This document shows positions 1 through 8,396 of a stretch of DNA of 20,855 nucleotides, one piece after another (position 1 is the stretch's first letter; the number at the start of each line of letters is the position of its first letter). A program made the translations under genes and the position numbers. Under the pieces are notes generated by a model, which saw only the letters and a list, made by a program, of their open reading frames with translations, searched no databases and had not been told where the DNA came from. The DNA is from Folioceros fuciformis (Eukaryota > Anthocerotophyta > Anthocerotopsida > Anthocerotales): the NCBI GenBank assembly GCA_049999805.1, contig JBNGIO010006246.1:249732-270586 (forward strand). Reading direction: 5' to 3'.

Positions 1-2
1 GG

Positions 3-3000
3 ACAGGACGGAAGAGGAAGAAGCCCGAGGCGGAGGATGTTTCCGGGAGCAGCTTGTTTGAGATTGTGAAGACCAACGGGGAAGCAGTGCAAGAGGCCGC
101 TCGGGAGTGGCTGGTTCGGTACGAGACGGACAGGGATGCTGCTGTCACCGAGCTGCTCACGATGTTGTTTCAGGCATGCGGATCTAGGTTTGTGATGGAG
201 GATGCTGGGACGGATGTGGATGAGGCTGTGGAGACCATGGTTGCGCAGGCTAAGATGGGCAATTTGGATGATAGCATCGGATCCAAGAAGGGGGATGTGC
301 GGAATTTTAAGAGCAATCTTGAGGCCTTCTGGGAGGCCCTTGTCCTTGAGTGCCAGGAAGTGGCTCTTTTCGACCAGTATTTGATGGACAAGGTTATGGA
401 TTTCGTTATCGCTATTTCCTGCACTCCGCCCAGGAATTTTCGGCATGTGGCAACGCTGGTCGGGCTGCAGCTGGTGAGTGCTTTTGTGACTCTGGCTAAC
501 ACGCTCTGTCGAGCCCGTGAGACGAAACAGCGGCAGCTGAATGCGGAGAGGAAGAGGAATAAGGGGGGTCCTTTGTTGGCTGAGGCGCTCGCCAAATCTC
601 TGTCCGAGACTCACGAGAGGATCACGCAGGTGGAGGAGATGATGCGGAAGATATTCACGGGGCTTTTTATGCATCGGTATCGAGACAAGGATGAAAACAT
701 ACGGGTGGCTTGTGTCTCGTCTATCGGTTCTTGGATTGCATCCTACCCGTCCTTGTTTCTGCAGGAGCTGTATCTGAAGTATCTAGGGTTCCCGCTGAAT
801 GACAAGAGGCCCAATGTCCGGAATAGTGCGATTCTGGCTCTGCAGGCGCTGTATACGGTGGATGCCTACGTTCCTTCTTTGGCCCTCTTCAGTACGCGCT
901 TCTGCAGTCGGATGGTTGAATTGGCCGATGACATCGAAGTTAGTGTGGCAGTGAATGCGATTGGCTTGTTGAAGCTGTTATTCAAGCACCAACTTGTTCC
1001 GGACGAATACTTAGACTCCCTTTTTGACCTGTTGATCGATGACCAGGCACAGATCCGGCATGCTGTGGGGGACTTGGTCTATGAGCACCTGGTTATTCAG
1101 AACCCCAGCTCTGACCCAAAGGCACTTGAGGAGCCTGTGGAAGCCGAGCTGGATCGAATACTGCAGATACTTGGGGAGTTCTCAGCTGATCCTATTCTTT
1201 CGGACTATGTGATCGATGCGTTCTGGGATAAGAGCAAGGCGATGAAGGACTGGAAGTGTCTACTGTCTATGTTGTTGGATGAGAAGCCAAGGATTGAGCT
1301 GGCAGATGGGGACGCCACAAACCTCATCAGAGTGCTTTTGGCGTCAGCTAAAAAGTCTGTGGGAGAAAAGATCGTTCCTTCAGTGGAGGTGCGGACAACT
1401 GATCATCGGAAGTCGGCAATGAACAAGGCTCAGAAGGAGGCCTTGGAGGCTGCCAAGGCTGAGATGACTTCTGCTTTGATGAAGGCCTTCCCGAAGCTGC
1501 TTAGGAAGTTTCTTGTGGACCGAGGCAAGGTGGCGGCCATAGCGGAGGTTCTGTTGTACATGGATCTTCAGTTGTTCTCATTGAAGCGCAAGGAGCAGGA
1601 GTATACATCTGCGTTGCACTTGTTGAAGGATGCTTTCCTGAAACATGGAGATGAGGAAACGCTTAGAGCTTGCATCAAGGCTCTGTCCTTCGCGCTCACC
1701 GATAGCCACGCTGACTTGCTGGATACTGCCCAGGTGGTCGTTAGCGAGACCGTGGATGACCTCACGGTGAAGCTGAGGCATGCCATCAGTCACGCAGGAG
1801 AAACAGAGGATGAGTATTCCCTGATAGCAAATTTGAGAAGGATGCATCATATGCTGTTGGCAGTGCCTGTGACCAACGAGAGTCTGTTCACAGAAATGCT
1901 GGGGTTGATCAAGGACTTCAACTACTTGGATGACGAGGTTATCAGGCTGGTGTTATTGAACATGTTTCTGCAAGTTGCTTGGTTACTGAAGTCCGTTGAT
2001 GTCGACCGTCCTGACGAGTCGACTATCGAGGCCTTGATAGTCAGGAGGAGTAGCTTGCTGGAACAGCTGCGCTGTTTTGGTGACAGCGTGTACGACAGTT
2101 GGGAAAATGGAAGTCCCAGGAGCCCTCTGAGCAGCACCATATGCGTCATCCTGTCCGACGTGTGGAGCTTATTTTCTGCGGAGAAGCTGGCGCCTACTAG
2201 ACTGCATAAACTGGGAATCTCTCCTGATGATGATTTGCTGCGCCACTTTTGGAATCTCTGTGAGCACAAGCTTTTTGCCAATGATGACGCTGAGGAAGCA
2301 GCTGAAGAGCACAGCGAGTACTTGGACGAGAAGGTAGTGGTTATGTCTGCAGCAGCTAAGCTGGTGGCTAACAGGTTGATTCCCACGGACTTTCTGGGCC
2401 CGGAAATTGTGTCCCATCTGGTGCTGCATGACAATATTGTGTCCGAGACGGTGAGGCAGTTGGTGGTGTCCCTGAGGGAACAGGAGACTCCCGAGAACGT
2501 ATCTCACCTTTACCTGGAAGCAATGAAGAGAGCTCACCGGCGGTTTCTGGACGATTCTGACGACAGCTGGTCCACCAAGGATTCATACAACACCTGCAAG
2601 GAACTGGCACTCCGGTTGAGCGCGACTCTCAAACGGACGGCCAAGGCCACCATCCTCAAGATTGTCAAGGGAGGCATCAAGCACGCGTTTGTGGAATCTC
2701 CCAAGCAGCTCACGTTCCTGGAGGTCGGAGTGCTACAATTTGCAGCCAAGCTCACGTCTGCGGACCTGCGCCCCATCTACGACCTGATGGTCTCGAGGAT
2801 GCAAGGCATCAACACCGACGAAGACCCCAGCGCCTGGCGCCCATGTCTCGTCTTCCTGCAGTACCTGAAGGAGAAGTGCTCCATCAGCGACGTCTCCGCC
2901 GACAAGGGCAGCGGGAAGCGAGGCAGGCGCAGGGCGGCAGCCATCAAAGGAAAGAAACTCTTCGATGGCCAGGACACGTCTGAGGAAGACAATGCCGATC

Positions 3001-3614
3001 CCATCTCCAGCGCCTCCGGGGAGGCCGACGAGGAAGAGGAGGAGGAGGACGAGGAGCGCGTCGTGCTGGCCAACTTGAAGACCGCCCGCACTGCTCGCCA
3101 ACGCGCAGTGAAGGCCAAAACGAGCAACAAGGCAGCCGCAACTGCAACCGCGGCTACGTCTACTACCCCATCCACGAGCGAAGCCGACCACCAGCAGAGA
3201 TCCGACAATCCTGTATCCCACACAAGAAATGACTTCGCCAATACTGCAACAGAGGAACAGCTTCCTCGAGGCTCCGCCGCTGCATATCAAGAACAGGACC
3301 AGACTGTTAGCCTCCAGGAGGAGCCGTCCTCGAATGGCGACCAATCGGTCGACGCCCTCTCTCCTGTTTCATCAGGGCACGCTCATCAGCGACCCGGCAC
3401 GTGGACTGAAGAGCGGCTCCCTGGTAGGTATGCCCGGAGGCGAACCCGGAGCCGCGAAGACGACGACGGAGCATCCCCTGCTGATGATGTTTCTGGTGGA
3501 CAAGAAACGTCCCTCTTGAAACAAACCTCCTCTACGGAAGAAGCTGATCGTGGGAAGAGCATATCTTCTGGGAAAGAAGGGTCTCCTCCTGCCAGCATGT
3601 CCGCTGGAGACTAG
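3..3614 (+). CDS. SCC3: Cohesin subunit SCC3 (STAG/stromalin family), 5' partial
   Basis: The frame is open from base 3 at the left edge to a TAG at 3612-3614 (1,203 visible residues), so the true start lies outside the window; the TTG at 54 is internal. SCC3 is the HEAT-repeat subunit that binds the kleisin of the cohesin ring and DNA, in sister-chromatid cohesion in mitosis and meiosis. A basic patch (RKRKK) lies at visible residues 4-8. The STAG domain spans about 100-185 (including ISCTPPRNFRHVATLVGLQL), the stromalin conservative domain about 213-300 (FTGLFMHRYRD, YPSLFLQELYLKYLG), followed by helical repeats. The last about 230 residues are low-complexity: KRGRRR, a Glu/Asp run, then Ser/Thr/Ala-rich tail. 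The similarity to Arabidopsis SCC3 is from memory but extends through most of the length. No intron is visible in 3.6 kb, which is odd beside intron-rich neighbours. It converges on the hexosaminidase gene, 162 bp between stop codons. Confidence 0.95.
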   Translation, partial: TGRKRKKPEAEDVSGSSLFEIVKTNGEAVQEAAREWLVRYETDRDAAVTELLTMLFQACGSRFVMEDAGTDVDEAVETMVAQAKMGNLDDSIGSKKGDVRNFKSNLEAFWEALVLECQEVALFDQYLMDKVMDFVIAISCTPPRNFRHVATLVGLQLVSAFVTLANTLCRARETKQRQLNAERKRNKGGPLLAEALAKSLSETHERITQVEEMMRKIFTGLFMHRYRDKDENIRVACVSSIGSWIASYPSLFLQELYLKYLGFPLNDKRPNVRNSAILALQALYTVDAYVPSLALFSTRFCSRMVELADDIEVSVAVNAIGLLKLLFKHQLVPDEYLDSLFDLLIDDQAQIRHAVGDLVYEHLVIQNPSSDPKALEEPVEAELDRILQILGEFSADPILSDYVIDAFWDKSKAMKDWKCLLSMLLDEKPRIELADGDATNLIRVLLASAKKSVGEKIVPSVEVRTTDHRKSAMNKAQKEALEAAKAEMTSALMKAFPKLLRKFLVDRGKVAAIAEVLLYMDLQLFSLKRKEQEYTSALHLLKDAFLKHGDEETLRACIKALSFALTDSHADLLDTAQVVVSETVDDLTVKLRHAISHAGETEDEYSLIANLRRMHHMLLAVPVTNESLFTEMLGLIKDFNYLDDEVIRLVLLNMFLQVAWLLKSVDVDRPDESTIEALIVRRSSLLEQLRCFGDSVYDSWENGSPRSPLSSTICVILSDVWSLFSAEKLAPTRLHKLGISPDDDLLRHFWNLCEHKLFANDDAEEAAEEHSEYLDEKVVVMSAAAKLVANRLIPTDFLGPEIVSHLVLHDNIVSETVRQLVVSLREQETPENVSHLYLEAMKRAHRRFLDDSDDSWSTKDSYNTCKELALRLSATLKRTAKATILKIVKGGIKHAFVESPKQLTFLEVGVLQFAAKLTSADLRPIYDLMVSRMQGINTDEDPSAWRPCLVFLQYLKEKCSISDVSADKGSGKRGRRRAAAIKGKKLFDGQDTSEEDNADPISSASGEADEEEEEEDEERVVLANLKTARTARQRAVKAKTSNKAAATATAATSTTPSTSEADHQQRSDNPVSHTRNDFANTATEEQLPRGSAAAYQEQDQTVSLQEEPSSNGDQSVDALSPVSSGHAHQRPGTWTEERLPGRYARRRTRSREDDDGASPADDVSGGQETSLLKQTSSTEEADRGKSISSGKEGSPPASMSAGD

Positions 3615-3776
3615 CAGGTGACTACTGTCGCAGGTTGGTGCTTTTCTAATCGTATATGCCTGTGATCAATTCTTACTCAAACCAATTCATGTTCTGATGT
3701 ATGTACATTCAGAAAAAATTGAAAGCCCGAAAAGTTTTCGTAGTGGCGTATTCACAGTGTGGCTCCTTTATCTACA
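3615..3776. other. Convergent 3' intergenic gap between SCC3 and hexosaminidase
   Basis: Only 162 bp separate the two stop codons of these convergent genes, so their 3' UTRs probably abut or overlap. The stretch is A/T-rich, with AATCAATT near 3665 and an AAAAAATTGAAA run near 3714, which could serve as loose plant polyadenylation signals. No canonical AATAAA was seen on either strand. Confidence 0.5.
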
Positions 3777-5513
3777 TCATTGCCAGTAGCATGAGGAAGG
3801 GCCTTCAGGGGCGGACCTGGCGAGCGCATTGGAGACCGGGGCAGCAGCGACCCCTCGTTGAATAAGCAGGCAGCGGAAGAAATGCAGGCGGGGCAAAGCA
3901 GCGTCCACACCCGCATCGTCGATGGCATGGCGCGGACTCCACAATCTCTCTGCCGCGGCGGCGGCTCGGGGCCAGATAGTTTGCTGCAGATCAGAGGAGT
4001 CCACCGTCTCGCCCCACATGCAGACCTCGCCGCCGAGGAGAAGGTCGGAATCTGACTCCGAAATGTCCAGGGCGGGCTCATTAAGGTAGAAGGCCTGCCA
4101 TGGCACGTCCAGATGGTCCAGGTACCAGACATCTTGGTTACTCACGATGCAGCGGAGCCCGGCCTCGAGCACCCGCGGAGCCAGTCCTCTGGCCCACCAG
4201 TTGTGCACGACGGACCGCGGGTGCAGTACCTTAGGGAAGTTGTCGAACGGCTCCTCCCAGTTCACAGGGTCCCAGCCGAGGGAGGCAGCGATCTCCTGAG
4301 CGCGCACCACAAAATGCGCGTACGCCTCCTGCCCTGACATTCCATGCCCCCGGAGCCAGGCCCTGACGTGCGGCACCCGCTCCCAACACCGTGTATCCAC
4401 CTCGTCCCCTCCCAGGTGGAAGAGCTCGAAGGGGAAGAGCTCCCGGAGATCCGCCAGGATAGCGGCTATGGTGTTGAACGTGCTGTCCTTGCTCACGTCC
4501 AGCGGCTCTCGGCAGTTCTCCGAAGGCCAGAGTTCCGGATACCCTAAACCCCAAGACTGAGCGTGTCCGGGCACATCGAGCTCCGGCATGACGTGGATCC
4601 CCCGCGCGGCCGCATATGCCACTACGTCCGTCACGTCCCGCACAGTATACCTCTCCCGCGGTGTATAGGACCCCCGCCACAGCTCCTTCCGGGAGGGGAC
4701 CTCTAAGGGGAACGCCTGCTCGTCCACTAGGTGCCAATGTAGGACGTTGAGCTTGGAGAAGGCCATCGCGTCCAGCACCTCCTTGATGGCCGGAACTGGC
4801 AGGAAATGCCTACCGGTATCGATAAGCAGGCCACGGAATCTGAACCGCGGCCAGTCCCGGATCTCCCAGGGAGCCTGCTCGATTTCCACCGCCTTGCTTC
4901 TGAAGTTGAAGACGCAGAGCTGGCTCAGGGTTTCCATCCCCCGCACCGCACCGTAGACAGTCTCCGCCTCCAAACTGGCCGTCCCATCCCCATCCTCCCC
5001 CGGCAACGATAGCCTGTACTCCTCACTCGTATTGAGCCGCAGTCGCTCGTCCCCCGACCACACCTTCACCACCAGCCTCCGTAGCAAGGGTTTCCCGTCC
5101 CAGTGCTCGCTCTCCTCCACATCTCCCGTGTGCTGGAAGATGATGCCGCGGTACCTCTTCCACGCGTTCTTCACCACATCCGACTCCCCTCCCTGGCCTT
5201 CCGCCACCAGCTCCAGGCCGGGATCCACTGTCAGCACGGACTCTCCCCGCGATACCTCCGCGGGCAACGGCCAGATCTTAACGTCGTAAGATCCGCTGAA
5301 GCTGATGCCATCGCTGCGCCGGTCCCCGCCGACTGCCTCGCTTGAGCCCGGGCCCGAGCCCAGGCGCAAGCGCAGGTGCAGAGCCGGCCAACTCCAGCAA
5401 TGCCCGCCGGTGGCCTGGGCCAGCAGGAACAGCAGGAACAGCGGCAGCCTCAACGACTGCCGGGGAGCCCGCCCCGCCATGTTGCACCCTTCGGGAGAGG
5501 TCCGTGTGCTCAT
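3777..5513 (-). CDS. Beta-N-acetylhexosaminidase, glycosyl hydrolase family 20
   Basis: A single-exon gene of 578 residues (plant HEXO proteins are about 530-580). It removes terminal N-acetylglucosamine or N-acetylgalactosamine from N-glycans in the vacuole or apoplast. Residues 1-40 hold a hydrophobic run (LPLFLLFLLA, 23-32) fitting a signal peptide or anchor. The GH20b-like N-terminal domain spans about 75-215. The TIM barrel follows from about 225 (FRFRGLLIDTGRHFLPV), with NVLHWHLVDEQAFPLEVPS at 256-274 and the catalytic pair D370-E371 in HLGGDEVDTRCW. Trp residues expected in the substrate pocket are present (NWW 438-440, WGE 500-502). The C-terminus ends in SCYWQ, like plant HEXOs. The start at 5513 has an alternative Met at residue 12 (5480); both keep the signal-like segment. 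Which HEXO paralogue it matches is not decided. It is divergent from the BAC1-like gene. Confidence 0.95.
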   Translation of the reverse strand: MSTRTSPEGCNMAGRAPRQSLRLPLFLLFLLAQATGGHCWSWPALHLRLRLGSGPGSSEAVGGDRRSDGISFSGSYDVKIWPLPAEVSRGESVLTVDPGLELVAEGQGGESDVVKNAWKRYRGIIFQHTGDVEESEHWDGKPLLRRLVVKVWSGDERLRLNTSEEYRLSLPGEDGDGTASLEAETVYGAVRGMETLSQLCVFNFRSKAVEIEQAPWEIRDWPRFRFRGLLIDTGRHFLPVPAIKEVLDAMAFSKLNVLHWHLVDEQAFPLEVPSRKELWRGSYTPRERYTVRDVTDVVAYAAARGIHVMPELDVPGHAQSWGLGYPELWPSENCREPLDVSKDSTFNTIAAILADLRELFPFELFHLGGDEVDTRCWERVPHVRAWLRGHGMSGQEAYAHFVVRAQEIAASLGWDPVNWEEPFDNFPKVLHPRSVVHNWWARGLAPRVLEAGLRCIVSNQDVWYLDHLDVPWQAFYLNEPALDISESDSDLLLGGEVCMWGETVDSSDLQQTIWPRAAAAAERLWSPRHAIDDAGVDAALPRLHFFRCLLIQRGVAAAPVSNALARSAPEGPSSCYWQ

Positions 5514-5914
5514 CCGATCTCCTCATATCCGAGCTTTACAGAGAGGTGGCAGTAGTACACAGACCTAATCCCAGCTTTTGATTGAGTGTCTGTTTCCACG
5601 GGAGAAGCATATGAGTCAAATGAAAACAGACTACTTCTGACTGCCGGCAACGGGCGAGAACCGGCGGTGGTGTAACAGTTCCGCGGACAACCCCGGGCCC
5701 CACAGTGTGAAATGGAAACAGGTCGGCCATGGTTCGCAGACACCCCGGATAACATGTATATACTTGCTGCCTGGAATCGTCATGGCTTGCCTTCGTATAT
5801 ATCCATGGCCGCGGCAAGCACGATGCAGGAGCGCCGCGAGCAACCGGAGCAGGAGGACTTCCAGTTGCTCCAGGAGCACAAGCCGATTGTAGCCGCTTTG
5901 CCTTCTCCATTGCC
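5514..5914. promoter_or_regulatory. Shared 401-bp divergent promoter region (hexosaminidase / carrier)
   Basis: The two start codons point away from each other across 401 bp, so this interval must hold both promoters and 5' leaders. A TATA-like CGTATATATCC lies at 5794-5804, about 110 bp before the carrier ATG, and a weaker GTATATAC at 5757-5764. Several upstream ATGs (5781, 5804, 5823) lie in the presumed carrier leader if transcription starts near these boxes. Reading frames in this interval have no recognisable homology. Confidence 0.45.
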
Positions 5915-7564
5915 ATGGACACTGTGTTCAAGGACGGATTGTCAGGGCTTGCGGCAGGCGTGGCAACCGTGGTCACGGGCCATCCCTTCGACACCATCAA
6001 GGTTCCAAGAATTGCTGCATTGATGATTGCTGCTCGTCAGATCGGGCTGCGGGTGGACAGCTTTTTGATGGTCACGCGGTGGTGCAGGTGAAATTACAGA
6101 CGCAGCACACCGCTTCTCACAACCTGAGATACAGGAACGCTCTAGACTGCACTTCGCAGATTCTCAGGACGGAAGGGGTGTGTAGTGCGGGGATTGCACT
6201 ATGGAAGTGGCGGATTTAGGGCTGGCGGATGGAGCTGACTGTGGTGCCTTGTGCTGTGTTGTGCGGTGGCAGGCTAAAGGCTTGTATCGAGGGGCAGCGT
6301 CTTCATTTCTCGGCGTGGCAGTGGAGAGTTCTTTGCTTTTCGGATTTTACTCCCAAGTGAGAAGAGCTCTGCGAGTAAGTGTGTGCAGTCGGAGGTCGTT
6401 TCTGGTAGTCCGCTGTTTTTTCCAACCCCAGTTGCTTTCCCGCGGTTAGGTTGTGGATGGCTGGGCCTGATGATACGGTTCTTGGCTCGCTCGCGATTTT
6501 GGAAGCATGGAGACGCTGATACCCCGACACTCCTCAATGTTGTGCCTGCTGGAGCAGTTGCTGGAGCTGCCGTGAGTACCATACTCTGCCCGACAGAGCT
6601 TGTTAAGGTGTGTTGCTGTGTCCCCCCCACCCCTGCCCTCCTCCCTGTCCTGTAGGTTTCAATTTTGGAGCGTGACCTTCCATGTTCCCTATCAATTTAA
6701 TGCGGTAGCCTCTGATCGTGCAGTGTCGTCTCCAAGTGCAAGCAAAGACAAGCAGCCCTTCCTTGCTCGTCTACTCCGGCCCCTGGGATTGTGTGCGCAA
6801 GACAGTGCAGACAGATGGGGTGATTGCTGGAACTCCCTCGTCAACGTCTTAACTTCCTGGCCACACGGTTGGTGCGTGTCCAGATCCAGGTCTTTTGACA
6901 CCTTTCACTCGTGGTCAACAGGTCAAGGGGTTGTTTCGAGGAGGCATGTCCACATTGGCAAGGGAATCGGTAGGCAACGCCGTCTTTTTCATGGCATACG
7001 AGTACTCGAGGAGCTACATGTTATCAGCTGTCAAGTTCCATCGCAGACTCTCAGATGGTCGTCTCTCTGACATGGAGGAGGAACGCCTGGATAACTCGTT
7101 ATCAGAAGTGTTGCTACAGTCGGCCATTGCAATCACGAGTGGAGGGCTTGCTGGAATAGCAGTAAGTACCTTCGAGGACCCTCTTGGAAGATCAACGACA
7201 ATTACTCTTTTCTCATCTCTCTCACACATGGCCTGCTCTTGTGCCGCAGTTTTGGTCTGTAGTTTTGCCTTTCGATGTCTCGAAAACCCGAATTCAAACG
7301 TCTTTGGACCCATCGATAAACAGAAATCCCTTACATCATTTTAGACAGGTAACGAACTAGGCCTGAAATGCTGTCCTTTTTCCTCAAGGATTGTCATATT
7401 TTTCTCATACCTTGTTCGTGCGTTTGCTCCCGCAGGTTTACCGGTCTCAAGGCATTCGAGGATTGTATGCAGGATTGGGTCCTACGTTAGTGCGGGCGTT
7501 TCCTGCCAATGCTGCTGGGGTTCTTGCCTGGGAGCTTACGTCAAGACTTTTAGGCGTCCGGTAG
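5915..7564 (+). CDS. BAC1: Mitochondrial basic amino acid carrier (BAC1/ornithine-carrier type, SLC25), 8 exons
   Basis: Exons inferred: 5915-6001, 6088-6177, 6273-6374, 6506-6607, 6724-6819, 6922-7161, 7250-7348, 7436-7564. They join in frame to 314 residues, the usual size of a mitochondrial carrier. The family has three repeats of two membrane helices and exchanges metabolites across the inner mitochondrial membrane; BAC1-type carriers move arginine, ornithine, lysine and histidine. All three Px[DE]xx[KR] signatures are present: PFDTIK (24-29), PTELVK (122-127), PFDVSK (246-251). The stretches LCPTELVKCRLQ and FPANAA (294-299) are typical of ornithine/BAC-type carriers, and the C-terminus resembles Arabidopsis BAC1 from memory. 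All seven introns are phase 0 and 86-131 bp, with GT-AG ends. Donors GTTCCA (intron 1) and GTGATT (intron 5) are weak. BAC1 versus BAC2 or BOU cannot be separated with certainty; substrate is inferred. Confidence 0.92.
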
Positions 7565-8021
7565 TGGTACGTAGGATCATATAACTCGGGAGTAGCTCAT
7601 TCTTTTCATAGTTATTACACGCTGGGACAGCTGATCAGGCTCCCTCCAATTTTTTTTGAAAATGATAAAACCAAGACCGCTGAAGGGCCTCATCTTCCCA
7701 CTTTATTCTCACTTGGATGTATACTTCGAATTAGTATGAAGTCCCTGAATTCAAGACCGGCCGAACCAGGATCTCTCAGGGTGAGAATTGGAGTAAGTGA
7801 AAAAACGCTTGAGTCATTGGCTCTAGGACAGGTGCATGGGCACCGTGTGTATACACACATGAATGGAGACGTACGGGTACGTATTGTACATCCGTAGCCA
7901 TGGGGGGCTGGATTTCCCCGATGTTAATTTACGCAAGCCTCCGACTCGCGTATTTCATTAGCTTGTATTAAATAGGGCCTATGGAAATGGGACCACCGAA
8001 CGCTGAAACGTTCCGAGCACG
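7565..8021. other. Intergenic: carrier 3' UTR and bL33m promoter
   Basis: This 457-bp gap holds no supportable gene. The left half is likely the carrier 3' UTR (T/A-rich around 7650). A perfect 14-bp palindrome GTGTGTATACACAC sits at 7845-7858. A TATA-like TATTAAATA lies at about 7967-7975, roughly 50 bp before the bL33 start codon. Confidence 0.4.
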
Positions 8022-8195
8022 ATGGCCAAGGCGAAGGGTGGTGCGGTGCTGGTAAGGCTTGTATCCGCAGCTGGCACCGGATTCTTTTACGTCAAGTCCA
8101 AGAATCCGCGCAAGTTTCCCACCAAGCTTGAGTTCCGCAAATACGATCCTGTCGTCAAGCGTCATGTTCTCTTCACGGAGGCCAAAATGCGGTGA
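8022..8195 (+). CDS. Mitochondrial large-subunit ribosomal protein bL33 (L33m)
   Basis: A 57-residue single-exon gene. bL33 is a small structural protein of the large ribosomal subunit near the E site. The sequence shows [20 protein letters not shown] in the N-terminal half, then [20 protein letters not shown] near the end, matching plant nuclear L33 proteins of about 58 residues that serve the mitochondrial ribosome. It is basic and lacks a cleavable-looking transit peptide, as is usual for this family; plastid L33 is normally plastid-encoded. Zinc-binding cysteines found in some bacterial L33 proteins are absent. The first ATG of the frame is used and gives family length. It sits between the carrier and DEX1, all on +, with only 201 bp before the DEX1 ATG. 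Confidence 0.93.
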   Translation: MAKAKGGAVLVRLVSAAGTGFFYVKSKNPRKFPTKLEFRKYDPVVKRHVLFTEAKMR

Positions 8196-8396
8196 ATTCT
8201 ACCTCTGCCTCTTAACCTAATTGCAGGAACGGGACTTTGGGCTGCTGAATCGACACTACAGCTAGATCTGGTGGCTTCAGATCGGAACTGGTATTGATTG
8301 CACAAGACTGTGCAAGGCTCCCGACTGCGGGGTTTAGAATCGTGGAATTCGGGTTTTGACCTGGAAGAGTGAGAGGGGCTTTACCAGTTTAGGCCG

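Noticed and set aside
170-3344. Several long antisense frames opposite SCC3 (170-595, 1922-2434, 2733-3344 on minus)
   Set aside because: They lie wholly inside a conserved coding frame, show no homology, and arise from the codon bias of SCC3.
4231-4737. 168-codon minus frame within the hexosaminidase gene
   Set aside because: Shifted-frame shadow of the GH20 barrel; the other frame carries all the conserved motifs.
5536-6000. 154-codon minus frame over the divergent promoter and carrier exon 1
   Set aside because: It overlaps the well supported carrier exon 1 and shows no recognisable motif; probably chance in GC-rich DNA.
7968-8165. Minus frame opposite bL33m
   Set aside because: Antisense shadow of a strongly conserved small ribosomal protein.
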